Below are positions 11,192-23,981 of a stretch of 64,000 nucleotides of DNA, piece after piece (position 1 is the first letter of the stretch; each line of letters opens with the position of its first letter). Source of the stretch: Syncephalastrum monosporum B8922 (Eukaryota > Mucoromycota > Mucoromycetes > Mucorales > Syncephalastraceae); contig JNEN01001228.1 in assembly GCA_000697355.1 (NCBI GenBank), forward strand, positions 310,001-374,000. Direction: 5' to 3'. Below the pieces are notes generated by a model. The model worked only from the letters and a program-made list of their open reading frames with translations. It had not been told where the DNA came from and did no database searches. A program made the position numbers and the translations under genes.

Positions 11192-12567
11192 GGCTATTTT
11201 CTTTGTTGTCTCAAAGAAAGAAAATAAAAATGAGGGGAAGAAAAGAAAACAAGCAAAGGAGGAAAGAATAAAAACATTCAGTTGCACCCCATAAAATCCG
11301 GATACGTGCGTGTAACGATACATTTATACTTCAATGCATATAAAGAAACAACAAATTTACCTCGTTGTTATTCGTCACGAAAAGAATTTGGTTGGACCGA
11401 TGACTCAATGCCCAACCTGTTAATCAAGACACCACGAATAGAGACCCCCATAAGATGGCCCAGCCTCTTGCAGCAGTGCACGATATATACACCGAGACCA
11501 CATTATTTTGGCATATTCGCAGCCATCGTCACAGGTACCTGAGGCGAAAGTCTTCTCTTGGCTGAGCTGTCGTGAAGCATGAAGTTCGTCAGGATATGCG
11601 CGTCGCGCCCGTCGCATGAAGTAAGAGCAACTCCACGTCTTGCAAACCATAAATTCAGGTTCAAGGTAAACAGACTGCAAGTAAGTACATTTGCAATGGC
11701 GAGTGGTGTGACGAGTGACAGTTAGCTCGCTCGTCAGGCTGCTTAAGGTCACTCCAGCAAGTTCGACCCCTTTGACGCTGTAATTGACAATGTGGGGTGA
11801 GTATATAGCCCAAGATAAATTTGCACTAAATAGAGCTTCTTATTGCATGCAGCCTAAGTCCCGCTCCCGACGGTCGCTGAAAGCAGTGTCGGCAACTGGA
11901 AGATGTGAGTACCCTTCTCTCTTTTTCATGCATCATCCTGCGTGGGCGGATTTTCTGGACAGTGGTGGATTTGTGCCTCAACAATATGCCTTAAATAATA
12001 TACTCGTGTGTTTTCTGCGTCTTCGCTCTCGTTCAAAAGGCATTACATGTTCTCCGCCAGCCCAAAGGCGCTGTCACAACGGTTGCTCCTGAGTCACCAG
12101 TGCTTCTATGTAAGCCCAAACTACAGTGGGGAGGTGCTCTATCGCACAAGTGGATCGTATACATAAGTACTTCTGTTTCATTTCACCTCTTTAAACACCT
12201 TAAACCATAGCGTTGCCACCGTTGTGATTCAAGAATCCGACGTGGTTACACTCGCGGCTGCTCCCGGCATGTGCGACACCGACGTGCAAAGCTCCCCACA
12301 GCCACGACAAGTCCGCTTTCGTAAGAAAAATAAAATGGAAGTATGGTCAGCCATGGTGCATCGCAAGTGTTTCAGCTCTGAAGACAATGGCGATATGCTC
12401 CTACCCCAGGCGTCAGCACGTGTCATAGGTGTGCTTGCCATGCGCCCGCCAAGATTTTTGACAGGTCAATTATTTAACTACAGTGACAAATGAATCCAAA
12501 TTCTATCATTCCATGATGTTTAAACTTGTTTTATGCTTTTGAATAACCAATAACCCCAATCAATCCT
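11192..12567. other. Intergenic with unresolved exon-like pieces
   Basis: Four stretches on the plus strand look coding: about 11759-11796, 11853-11904, 12040-12150 and 12211-12460. Several are bordered by good splice signals (GTGAGT donors at 11797 and 11905, TGCAG and AAAAG acceptors). In the phases I tried they do not join: the first into the second hits a stop, and the second into the third is out of phase. I recognise no domain. This may be a decayed gene or a gene with a structure I failed to resolve. Confidence 0.3.
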
Positions 12568-14623
12568 TTATCGGCTCTGCACCAGATCGTCAATCTTGAG
12601 GATCATTTTGACCGTTTCAGCAGCCAGTTCGAGTGCGCTTGTGGACACCAAAAGGGGCTGAATGACATTCTCGTCCAGAATGTTGGTGATCGTACCCTTC
12701 TTGACATTGATCCCCGCCGTTTTCTCGCCGTGGGCATGTCGGTTTCGCAGCTCAGTGACAATCGAGATAGGATTCAAACCAGCGTTCTCCGCCAGTGTTG
12801 TAGGAATCACCTCCAAGGCCTCAGCAAAGGCTTGGAAGCAGTATTGCTCCATACCCTTGAGCGTCTTGGCGTATTCCATCAACCGCTGCGACACCTCGAT
12901 CTCAGGGGCACCGCCACCAGCAATAAGAGCCCTATGGGTCATGATTGAATAAAAACGTCCACAGCAAGGCCATATGAGCGACTTACTTCTTCTTTACTAA
13001 GCATCGGACAACGCAAAGAGCGTCGTGCAACGATCTGTGGGATTCCTCGAGAACGAGCGAATTGGCGCCGCGGCACAGCACGGAAACAGTCTTGCCAGCA
13101 TGCTTCATACCCGTCACCTTGACAATCTTAGAACCGTTGGCATCAACCTCCTCAATCAGATCGGCATAACCGAGTTTATCATCTGTGAAGGATTCAACGT
13201 CGGCGACAGGCTTGCAGCCAAGAGACTGTACAGCACGAGATTAGAAAGATGGTGAATAAAGAACAAGACATATACCTTGGCGATAAATTCAATTTCATCG
13301 CGCTCGACGTCCTTGACGACCATGATCTTGAGCTTAGCCAAGAAATGAAGCGAGAGATCGTTGACAGCGTCACGCAAGATAGATTTTTGGATCAAGAGAA
13401 CATTGCATCCGGATTTCTTGATCTTCTTGCACATGTTGAGCAGGTATTGGCGCTCCTCCTTCAAGATCTTATCCATCTGGCGGTAATCGTTCACGACGAT
13501 CTGGTTCTCCATCTGTATATCGTCATTCAAGGTGAATGTCCGGTCCTTCACATCTCCTCCACGTTTCTTCTACTTACATCAGGCTTGGGTGGCGAAAGCT
13601 GGAATTGGATAAGACCAATCTTGGCCTTCTCCATGCGCGAAGGGCCACCAGCGCTCTTGACAACGTTCTGGTTCAGGACCAGGCCATCAACGAGCTCGGT
13701 ATCATCAATGGTACCGCCAACCTTTTTGACGACACGCACATCCTTGATATTGACATTGTCGACCACGCTGGGGTCGATGACACGCAGAACAGCATCGACC
13801 GCGATGGGGGCCAGAAGGGAAGAGTATTGGGAGACGATCTATTCAGGGTGTGAGACTCGAGATGCAAGGTGATAGGGTGTTGCGGTAGCGTGCTGCAACG
13901 GCAAGGTGATAGGATACCTTGGAGTTCAGGGACGTAGAAGCAGCACGAAGGAGAGACTCGCGGTCAGAGAGGTCGATGGGCATGGAGACATCGGCCAGGA
14001 ACTCCGTCGACTTTTGAGCAGCACGCTGGAAGGACTCAGCAATGGTTGTGGGATGAATGCCCTTGGCCAACATCTTTTCAGCAGCACGCAGCAGCGAGCT
14101 GCACAAAACAACAACGGACGTAGTACCATCACCAGCCTCGACGTCCTGAGCCGCTGACAGGTCGACCAGCTTTACACATAATGTTATACATAAGTACGCT
14201 AACCAACGTCGAACCCTTTTTCACGTACCATCTTGGCAGCGGGATGCAAGACAGCCATGTGCTTCAAGATGGTGGCACCATCGTTGGTGATGACAACTTG
14301 GCCATTTCCAGTTTGAATCTAGTTGTGTTTACAGACAAAAATTGAGTGATGAGACTAGCAGCTGCGATCACTGACGTACCATCTTGTCCATACCACGAGG
14401 ACCGAGAGATGTGCGGATGGCATCACCCACAGCTAATAGGAAGATGACAGATGTGAGAAATGTTGTCGGGATCAGATGTCAAACGAAGTGAGGGGATAGA
14501 TTGAGCGCGTCTCGACGTACCCTTGGCAGCGGTGATGTTACTTAAGCGAACCTCAGTCGGCTTATCTTTGTCCTGGAAACCACCTGCACCGGGAGAGGGT
14601 TTTGATGCTACTTCGGCTGACAT
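12568..14623 (-). CDS. cct4: T-complex chaperonin subunit delta (CCT4)
   Basis: Eight exons on the minus strand: 14623-14521, 14432-14380, 14318-14229, 14169-13918, 13838-13578, 13512-13276, 13225-12987 and 12931-12568, giving 532 residues, the normal size for a CCT subunit. The protein is one of eight subunits of the cytosolic TRiC/CCT ring that folds actin and tubulin. Group II chaperonin signatures are present: [11 protein letters not shown] in exon 2, TNDGATIL in exon 3, the ATPase motif GDGTT at residues 95-99, and [10 protein letters not shown] near the C-terminus. Delta identity rests on the N-terminal [17 protein letters not shown], on [15 protein letters not shown] in the middle and on the C-terminal [11 protein letters not shown], which match CCT4 rather than other subunits. 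All seven introns are short (48-88 bp) with in-phase GT-AG ends. Confidence 0.96.
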
Positions 14624-16602
14624 TAAAGGCTTTGAATCGGGAAAAAAAGGACAGTAAGTGCTCGAGAAGGGCAACGCGTGTCAAATCTTCGCAATATTTT
14701 GCAAACTCAGCTCCCCTTTCTTCCTTTCTTCTTTTCGCACTGACTTTCGAAGGAAGCCACCCACACCCCCATTATCTCTTATTCACTCGAACCTATTCCA
14801 CCACCATTCCCCACAGATTTTATGCCCCAAATCTTTTTCTATTCTCTCATCCCCTTACGAGCCCTGCTAATGATCACATAGTAAATATAAATTAAATGAT
14901 TCATCTCCCACGCTGCGTGGGTCGCCGCCTGGAACCAGAGCTGCAGGGACTAAAAGGAACTATGACTATGAAGTCATCTAATTGACAAAGGGAGGAGAGA
15001 GGAAAGAGAGGGAGCTACTGATAAAGTGAGTCAGACACACACCATTAGGCGTTATTTTCATGGCATACGCCATTCTCACTTACTGGTAAGGAAAATACAC
15101 CGAGAGAAAACAAAAGTTTTGGAGGAGGAGACACGGGGGGAATACGACGCTCAGCAATATTATATATGACCTGACTATTGACGAAGCTTCCCTTGAACTC
15201 GCTTGAGGCAAACTCCACCGGTTATTTATCTTCGTTTGCGTTGATATTTACAGACTAATTTTACTTACGAGTGGTCAATTCATCCAGCAAGATAATATGG
15301 GACACCAATAAACCTAAGGGCACGACTCTGGCCATTTTCAAGGACATTGTCGAGGAGGTTGTCCTGAGGTACGTCTGGAACTCATTTCTAATAGTCAACG
15401 AACACTCTAACAACTACGGCGACTGAACAACCGGGTGATGATATGAGTTACGGCAATGCTGCAAGTAGCAATGGCGACGACAGCGGGCAAAAGGGCTACA
15501 TCCCATGAAACCAACAGCATATGTTGCAATTGCAGTCTTGAGCAAGAGGATATATACATATATTGGAAAGCACTGGTTTCATTGTTTTACTTTGTTGTTA
15601 CGCAGTCCACGTTCATCATTGGAAAAAGAAAGAGTCCTTCTTTTTGGTTTTGACGTCATATATGCTCCGCGGTGCCAGGTATCAACAAGTGTTTTCTATC
15701 CAGTTGTCCTTCCGTTAATTCTAAGCGAGAATGGTGTCGGCGCATAACACGAAGCACAGGTTGAGCCGGTAGCCAATAGATATATAAACTGTCATCCTTC
15801 CTTCAGACACTGTTGATATAAATTGGTTGGAGTGTATATGGTGCTTCATCTCTGGTATCTTTCAAGTAACGACCAGGGACCAAACAACGGTATGCTATTA
15901 CCTTTATCGCTATCTTTATTCTGGGTAGATCCCTCCAAGCGGATGGAATTAGACATAATTTATGAGTAATAGCACTCAGAGTGCTAAGATTCTACTATTT
16001 CCGCATGTATGTATGAATTACGCAGCAGAATAACCACCAACATTACTGAATGTCCATCAGGAATAGGAAGCAGCGTTGTTGCTCCCCGTCACATATACTT
16101 GTAGAGCTCACGCATAATTTTCTTCATTTTACGAAAGCTTATGCAATAGACTGAAGAAAGTCTAGATTTTATAAATAAATACAGATATGAGCTTATTTGT
16201 TTGGTAGCTTATGGAGCATATTGCTTGCGATATCATTAGTAAGGACCATCTCTTTCTTGTGCCTCAAGCACAGCATCCTTTCTAATTTCAAAGTGAACGT
16301 ATTAAAAGACCGCTCATGCTCTGCTTAAGGAAATATTTTGGATAAACAGTGAAAAGACCAACAAAAAAATATGGTATGTGTAGTATATACAAAGCGATAA
16401 AGGAGGTTTATGCGAACAAATGTCGGACCTCTGCCAAAAACGCTTCCTCATCTGCTGGTGGAAGGAAAATATGTGCCCGTAGTGCCTCCAGGAGCTTATC
16501 CAGCCGTGATCCAGTCCGGTATGTTTGCTTCATATCCATTTTGCTGTGTAAAAGACTTGTTTCAGCTTACATGCATATATGCTTCTGTGCCCAGCTTTTG
16601 TC
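14624..16602. other. Intergenic, no gene seen
   Basis: About 2 kb between the CCT4 start and the end of the SANT-SWIRM-JAMM gene, both on the minus strand. The part next to CCT4 (14640-14890) is pyrimidine-rich and should hold its promoter. The rest is AT-rich with short frames only, and no RNA gene or repeat was recognised. Confidence 0.5.
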
Positions 16603-19362
16603 TTACTGTTCATAGTCTTTAAATTCATCCACGAGCTGGCGAAATTGCCCTAAAACGTTGGGAGCGATGCTCTTACTCTGACGAACCACCCGGCGACAGG
16701 CGTATGGAACACCTTTTTTCCGCACAGTCGTAAATCAGTCAATTTTTTTTGTACACTCGCTAATCTCTCGGTTAAAACTTACGGAATAAATGAAGCTCGT
16801 TCCACCGAGTGCTGATATGCAGATACTGTATTTGGGAGTGGTCGCTGGCAGCATCGATATCGTACGGAGAAACGATGATCCCTATGAATGGTTCATCGCC
16901 CGTGCTTTCGTGCCGAAATAAGGTCTAGGGCGAAGATATGAAACCTTATTAGAAAGAGGCGATCCATAGTGAGCCAGGGATGCATTGCGTGGGTACCTGG
17001 TAGGACGTCTGATTTTCAATATCGCGTATGCTTGGCTGCGGTTCGAATGTGGGGTGCGAGTGGTACCAGCCGACGACATCGTATCCTTGGGAAGCGAACT
17101 CTTCGCGAGCCTTCATCTCGGAAGCTGGGTCCATTTCACACTGACTTTATGAGCATCAAGTATAGCAAACGTTCCCTTTGTTCCTTGTAGGGATGTGATG
17201 AATTTGTACCTGGATACCAGTGCTCGTTGAGTGGCAGGGAAATACAGATTCGACGATCAGTTCTCGCGACTTCGCGTCAAACCGACCGCCCAGTAGACCA
17301 ATGATCTCTGTGTGTGCCAAATAGGAATGGAAATCCATGACGAGCTTCCATATAGAAATCAGTGCTACTGGTATATAAAACAGTGGCCTTTACCATACCA
17401 GGGCATCACTGTTGACGATGACTGTAAAGGGTGCTGGAAATTCTTCTGTGTCATAGTACTCCACAGGTACCAGACGGAATGGATCGTAGCCTCTTCCGAA
17501 CTCGTCAGCTACGTAGCGCTGTGGGCGTCTCGAAACTCGTTTCGCTTTGCCAGGCTGTACATCTGATAGGGTATAGTAGTGATGCGGAGAAAAAATTGTC
17601 AGCCGAGGTCATGTGAACCAGCCTTGGTTGGATATATATGTATATGTGTGTGTGTGTATACGTACCTTGCCCATGCTCGATGACGCGACCCTCGAGTTCT
17701 CGCGGATCGACCCTAAGAGAGAGGATTGTTGAATGGGTGATACAAACATGATTTGGGAGGGAAAGAGTACCATTCGCCACGCTCATCGCGCACCTTACGT
17801 TTACGGGGTCTGTATATTTTAGAAGGACGTCAAAGAAAGAAGATGCAAGTTCCACGTGGCGGTGAAAAAACTGTTTTCACCCTTACCCCTCATAACCGAT
17901 GACCATGTCAGCAGCTGAATACATGTCAGGATCTTCCTCTGCGTATGTTTCACCATGTTGCTGTGTTTGGCGACGTGGAGGACGAGGGGCATTGTTGACA
18001 GTGTCTACGTTGATTGCTCCAATCGATTCCAAATATGTATGCACCCGTCCAATCGCATTCACATCACCACAATCGCGCAGACCTCGCCGGGCGCTTGTCT
18101 TTGTGAGATAGCGTGGTTTGCATTTATCCCAACTTTCGAGAATATGGTTCCTAATCTTGAGATATCGATCCGGCGTCTTGGAGGCTTTACTTTTGAACCA
18201 TTCAGGATTGTTCTCGATTTCATCTTCAGTTGCCCGGTCTCTATCGAACTTATACGGAAGTGAGCAGCCGAGAAAGTGATAGAGCAGTAAGTGATCCAGA
18301 GATCATGTTCGAAAATAAAACAAGCTCGTACATGGAATGACTCTGTTTTGATTTCTTGAGGTTTTGGAGGGTCAACAGATGGAATGTTTACATCCTGTGA
18401 TGGATCGCTTTTTAGGTCCGGTTCGTTTGACTGTTTCGGCGGCGATGCATTGTTTTTGCCATCTCCGTCATTGTTTAGGTTATCTTGAGTCTGACTGATG
18501 GTCGCTTCTGATGTATCCGGAGCAGAGGCTGATATAATCGTTTCTGAAGTGACAGGAGCAGAAGTTTGAGACACAGGCGTGGCTGTGCTAACATGTTCTG
18601 TTGCGGAGTGGGTTGTATTTGTTGGTGATGGTAACGTGCTTTTGTCGAGGTCGAGCTAAATCAAATCAAGGATCAGAGGAAGATCCGGCAGGCATTGGCA
18701 ACTCTTACTTTATCAGACTGGACCCAATGACGAGCTCGGTTTTTACATTGCAGTGCAGTTCGGGACCCCACTTGCGCTGCAATGACCTTCCAGTTCCCGT
18801 ATCCGTGACTTTCCTGATAGTGGATAACAGGAGAATCGGCGTGATTAGAGATGCCCAGATAAAGAATTGATCGTACGGGTTTCGATCATGCATACGTACA
18901 ATGGCACATCGAAGCAACTGATCTTCTGTTTCTGTCCAACGAGCCTTGTGAGAAGGCAGCCCGGCTGAAGACCGCGAAACGGCTGCACAAGGTGAAGTGT
19001 AAAGAGAATGTAGTAGACGAAAAAAAAGGTGTAAGACATACCTTCTGACTTGATTTTTTTGCTGGTCTTTTTTTGAGCGGGTGGGGTATCATCGTCAAAA
19101 TATTGCTCTTCATCGAGCATTTGCTGAATGAGTTTACGCGATGCGTCGTCCATGTGGTCCATGTCTTCCCATGGCGATTCGTCTGTCAAGTAAAGGAGCC
19201 TGGAATGGTGGGATAGATTTAGGCTTTGCTAAAGAAGGAAAAGGCTCGCGTTGCTTACCCTTGAGCAGGAGACGAGTTAGGTTCTTGCTGCTGCTCTGAA
19301 GATCGCACGTTGTTGTTATCATCGACGTCAATGATCTCGTCGTCGCCACCGTCGCGTTGCAT
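16603..19362 (-). CDS. SANT-SWIRM-JAMM (MYSM1-like) histone H2A deubiquitinase
   Basis: Thirteen exons on the minus strand: 19362-19259, 19199-19042, 18982-18900, 18813-18709, 18655-18332, 18248-17887, 17809-17771, 17712-17666, 17562-17399, 17344-17210, 17140-16997, 16924-16783 and 16712-16603, giving 638 residues. Domains in order: an acidic N-terminus; a Myb/SANT domain (about 101-147, [15 protein letters not shown] and [20 protein letters not shown]); a Ser/Thr/Pro linker; a SWIRM domain (about 263-350); and an MPN+ domain. The JAMM zinc site is complete: Glu475, His534, His536 and Asp547 ([17 protein letters not shown]). This arrangement is that of MYSM1 (2A-DUB), which removes ubiquitin from histone H2A. 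Loss of any single zinc ligand would have argued against enzyme activity; none is lost. The substrate in this fungus is inferred. Splice sites at 18813 and 16924 were chosen because they restore canonical SANT and MPN sequence. Confidence 0.88.
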
Positions 19363-20452
19363 ATGTATATCTTTTCTTTTGTATGTTATATTGGTCCGTG
19401 CAAAGGAAATTTCAGAGCCAAATGACTGAGTCTACGTGACTTGAATTTGCTGATCTGTCTCTGACCATTGTATCTTGAATGCAGCGCATGGACATACCGT
19501 ATTTACACACTGCACATATTGTATAAAAGGAGAGAGAGACCCGAGAAGGTTGGTTTTTTTTTTACTGGCTCCCCATACACTTAATGTACATATACACATA
19601 CTTTTCCTTCATCACGACCTAAGCATGCACCTTTTGCTATATTTTTTTCATGCAAAAAAGCGACGACGTCTTTTATTTCTCGTTTTTCTTTTTTCTGTGG
19701 TTGTTTTGCAGATGGGAAACAGGCTTCCCTTTTGTGGGAAAATGTGTGCGCCCTTACACACAACACAACACAACACACAAACTATCGTCATCACAAGCGA
19801 GTCCAGTCGAATTAGGATGCTATTAGACAACTTCATATTCTACCGTTGGCCATAGAAAACTGTAGAGGAGAAGAAAAAAGAGATGATCTGCTGGCCATTG
19901 ACAGTAACTCGAGCGCTCTGTCCCTGTTGTATCATTTTCCCCCTTAATTGGACTAAGTCCTTTTTTTTTTTTTTTACCCGCGCTGTACAGGAGGTTCTTT
20001 TCGTTTCCAGAACACAATGCAAACGATTATAAAAATGAGAGCGAGCTCTTATCGCATCTTCTTTTCTTTTCTGTGAGCTTTGCTTTGATGTATCGTGGAG
20101 CAGCGAAAAATACAGAACAAGCACGTGCAGATCAGGTGGCGATGATGCTCTATGTAAATTCGAAAGGGAGTTGCAGATACCGTGTGGATACGATCGGAAA
20201 CGCACCATGATGAATTGCTCGTCTATGTTTCACAGAGTAAGTGTGTCGCACACTGCCGCAAAAACGCCATAATAGGGCAAATACAAAAAGAAAGTCGACC
20301 TTCTTGGCCTTGCCCTCTCGGGGAAAAGTTTTTAGGCTTGTATGCGCCATTTTTTTCCCATCAATCGATATAAAGAGCCCACATCTCCCCCAGAAACGTC
20401 TCAACGCCTTCCACCCTTTTTATATTTCTTTTTCTCTTTTTCTCTTCACATA
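19363..20452. promoter_or_regulatory. Divergent promoter region between MYSM1-like gene and pma1
   Basis: About 1.1 kb between divergently transcribed genes, with no coding signal. Long T and CT tracts occur, including a run of T at about 19961-19975. A TATAAA lies at 20369-20374, 79 bp before the pma1 ATG, and is followed by a C/T-rich leader. This layout fits a strong fungal promoter for the abundant proton pump. Confidence 0.5.
20369..20374 (+). promoter_or_regulatory. TATA box of pma1
   Basis: TATAAA located 79 bp upstream of the pma1 start codon, followed by a pyrimidine-rich leader. Position and context fit a core promoter; not tested. Confidence 0.5.
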
Positions 20453-23400
20453 ATGACAGACGAGAAGACGGAGAAGGCGCCACCCGTCGAAGATACGCCA
20501 GTCGCCGACGAGCCGATCAAGGCGGAGACGAAAGAGAACACCGCTGCCAAAGGCACGGGCGGCGATCTTCCCAATATGCAGTCCCTTACCGTCGAGGAGC
20601 TCTACGACAAGGACAAGTACGACTTATCCACAATGGAGCCAGGCGATGTGTTCACATTGCTGCAGTAAGTGTGCACCTCAAGTTACCTTTGGGAAAAAGC
20701 CTTTGTAATGTACACAAACAACCAACCTATACATACACAAAAATTTCATTATGTTAGAACGAGCTCAGCTGGTCTGACGGAAGAAGAAGCTGCCGCACGC
20801 GTTGAAAAGTTTGGCTACAACAAGATCGAGCAAAAGGAAGTCAACCCGTTCCTCCAGTTCTTGGGCTTCATGTGGAATCCTCTCTCTTGGGTCATGGAAA
20901 TGGCCGCTCTTGTCGCCATCGCTGTATCGAACGGTGGCGGTCGTCCCCCGGATTGGCCTGATTTCGTCGGCATCATTCTTCTTTTGATCGCCAACTCTGT
21001 TATTGGTTTTCTTGAGGAGCGTCAAGCCGGTAACGCTGTCAAGGCCCTTATGGATGCGTTAGCACCTGAATGCAAGGTGAAGCGTAACGGCGAATGGAAG
21101 ACGATGGAGGCCGCCAACCTCGTCCCTGGTGACATTATTAGCGTCAAGCTCGGTGATGTCATCCCCGCTGACGGTCGTCTCCTCGCTGCCCACGGTGCTG
21201 TTTCCATCGACCAAGCTGCACTCACTGGTGAATCATTGCCTGTCGGCAAAGAAACCGGTGACGAGATTTTCTCTGGCTCCACTGTCAAACAAGGCGAAGC
21301 CGAAGCTGTTGTGACTGGCACTGGTCTTAACACCTTCTTTGGCCGGGCTGCGAAGCTTGTCGGCGAGGCTGGCGATGACATGGGACACTTGCAGACGATC
21401 TTGGCTCGCATTGGTAACTTTTGCCTGTGCAGTATCGCCATATTCCTCGTCGTCGAGATTATCGTCATGTATGCCGCCTTCCGCTACGAGTACCGCCGTG
21501 GTATCGACAACCTCTTGGTCTTGCTCATTGGTGGTATTCCTATCGCCATGCCTACCGTCTTGTCTGTGACTCTTGCTATTGGTGCCAAACAGCTTGCTGA
21601 ACATAAGGCCATCGTCACTCGTATCACTGCCATTGAGGAGATGGCCGCCGTCACCATCCTCTGCTCTGACAAGACCGGAACCCTGACCCTCAACAAACTC
21701 ATCGTTGACAAGCCCACCGTCAAGCTGTATGCTGAGTACGACATCGATGACGTCCTTCTGATTTCGTCCTACGCTTCGCGTACCGAGAACCAGGATGCTA
21801 TCGACTTTTGTATCGTCAACTCGCTTCCAGACCCTAAGCTTGCCCGTGAGGGTATCGAGGAGCTCGAGTTCAAGCCTTTCAACCCTGTCATTAAGCGTAC
21901 CGAAATCACTTACAAACGCACATCAGATGGCAAAGTCCTTCGTGCCACCAAGGGCATGTCGCATTTTATCCTGGACCTTTGCACGCGTGACAAGACCGAT
22001 GAGATTGTCAAGCGCCTTGATGAAGACGTCGACGAGTTTGCCCGCCGTGGTCTACGTTCTCTTGCCGTAGCTGTCGACGAGGTCCCTAGCGGTGACCCCG
22101 AGGGTGAGGGCTTGGGCTTCCGCCTCGTTGGTCTGTTGCCCATTTATGACCCGCCGCGTTCTGATACCAAAGAGACCATTGACCGTGCTATTGCCCTGGG
22201 CGTTCAAGTGAAGATGATCACTGGTGACCAGCTGGCCATTGCCAAGGAAACTGGCCGACGTCTTGGTATGGGTGACAACATGTTCTTGTCGAAAACGCTT
22301 AAGGAAGGACCACCGCCTGGCTCTGGCTACTCGAATGTCGACGACTTGGTGCTCATGGCCGATGGTTTTGCCGGCGTCTACCCAGAACACAAGTACGAGA
22401 TTGTCGAACGTCTGCAAGCTCTGGGCCATATGACCGCCATGACGGGTGATGGTGTGAATGATGCCCCGGCTTTGTCCAAGTCAAACGTTGGTGTGGCTGT
22501 GGCGGATGCCTCGGATGCCGCACGCTCAGCTGCTGACATTGTATTGACTGAGCCTGGTCTGTCCGTCATCATTGAAGCTCTGATTCACTCTCGTCGTATC
22601 TTCCAGCGTATGCGCAACTACTCCATCTACACGTGCTCGGTGACAATTCGTGTTGTTGTTGGTTTTGCCATCATGTGCTTCGCCTTCGAGTTCGACTTCC
22701 CACCATTCCTTGTGCTTATCATTGCTGTGATCAACGATGGTACCATCATGACTATCTCCAAGGACCGTGTCCGACCATCTCCTTTCCCCGATGCTTGGAA
22801 CCTCTTTGAAATCTTTTCATATGCCATTGTATATGGTCTCTACCTTGCAGGTAAACTGTGGTCTTCTCCGTCGAACAAATGGTAAACTTATGCTCTCTTT
22901 GATTTAGTTTCCACCATCGCCTTCTTGGCCGTCGCGCTGAAAACATCCTTCTTCAAGGATAAATTTGGCGTTGAGCAGTTCACTGATCCCAATGACTACA
23001 AGTTGCATGCTGTCATTTACCTCCAGGTGGCTTCTATTTCTCAGGCCCTGATCTTTGTCACACGTTCGCACGGCTTCTTCTTCATGGAGCGCCCTTCGTC
23101 TCTACTGCTCGGCGCTTTCATAATTGCCCAGATTGTCGCTACAATCATTGCAGTGTATGGCGACTGGGGCTTCACCAACATTCAGCCCTGCGGCTGGTCA
23201 TGGGCAGGTATTGCCTGGGTGTGGAACTTCGTCTGGTTCCCGCCTCTTGACTGGATCAAGTTTGCAATGCAGCGTGTTTTCCGACCCAAGACAATCGCTC
23301 CCCTCCAGGAAGGCTCGCGCTCTCGTCGCTCCTCCGTTGTGTCTGGCTCTGCCTCGGCGCGCTACTATGCCAACCGTACTCGCTCCCTCCGTGCTCTCGA

Positions 23401-23545
23401 GCGCCCGCGTAACTTTGGTCGTCGCCTCCTCGGCTTCAACCGTAAATTGTCCATGGATCCACACGAGATGCGCCGCTTCTCGTCCGTGCAGACGAATCAG
23501 GCCTCTCAAGTGCTCAGCGGCAACGCGCCTGCAGCTCAAAACTAG
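20453..23545 (+). CDS. pma1: Plasma-membrane H+-ATPase (P-type IIIA)
   Basis: Three exons: 20453-20664, 20758-22850 and 22908-23545, giving 980 residues. It pumps protons out across the plasma membrane at the cost of ATP, driving secondary transporters such as the sulfate permease and MFS antiporter in this window. Seen directly: the actuator-loop TGES at about 227-230; the phosphorylation motif CSDKTGTLT with Asp375; [20 protein letters not shown]; and the hinge [19 protein letters not shown]. Membrane helices flank these in the normal P3A order. The N-terminus is charged and disordered, and the C-terminal tail is Arg/Ser-rich ([13 protein letters not shown]), a likely autoinhibitory, phospho-regulated tail as in the yeast pump. 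An open frame from 20669 lies in intron 1 and is not the true start: the ATG at 20453 follows the TATA box and its exon joins in phase. Confidence 0.97.
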
Positions 23546-23981
23546 AACATTTCTTTCTTTCTTTCTTTCTTGTCTGTGTATTAAGCCCTTCTACTTCCTT
23601 TTCTTTTTCTCCTTTTTTTTCTTGCCTAAATGACCGACCTTGTCGTTTGAAACGTAGTAATAAATACATTATATCATTTACATGTAACAATTTACACACC
23701 TGTAAGGATCTTTATTGTGTATGTATGCTTGGTGAGCATACCTCTCATCCCCTGTAATCGGCTTCTATAACATTTTACTTTGTCGCAGAAATGGCTATGC
23801 ACTAATTGCTATGCACTAAGTTCCGTTGCGTGTATGAACGTATAAGTATGATATTTTGGGGAATGAGAACTTGACAGCCAATTTATTCATGTGCTTATAG
23901 ATGACATCACATAAACTGTAAGGAAGCTCGAGAGATATACAGAAATACATAAGTGAAAGTGGGCAACTCCCTCATCAGCAA
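23546..23981. other. pma1 3' region and convergent spacer
   Basis: Starts with a (TTTC)n microsatellite at 23551-23571 immediately after the pma1 stop, then an AATAAA at 23659-23664. No gene is seen before the GST stop codon at 23982. Confidence 0.55.
23659..23664 (+). terminator. Possible poly(A) signal of pma1
   Basis: AATAAA about 114 bp after the pma1 stop codon in a U-rich context. Fungal poly(A) signals are degenerate, so this is a plausible rather than firm call. Confidence 0.35.

Noticed and set aside
11192..11323. N-terminal extension of the ArfGAP protein to an upstream ATG
   Set aside because: The added residues are hydrophobic and A/T-rich and look like 5' UTR; the Met at 11191 gives a normal start.
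20669..20757. Open frame appearing to start pma1 at 20669
   Set aside because: It lies in intron 1 and starts with GTG; the ATG exon at 20453-20664 joins exon 2 in phase and sits after a TATA box.
21022..22827. Several open frames antisense to pma1
   Set aside because: They are shadows of a highly biased coding sequence; none has a domain or splice signals.
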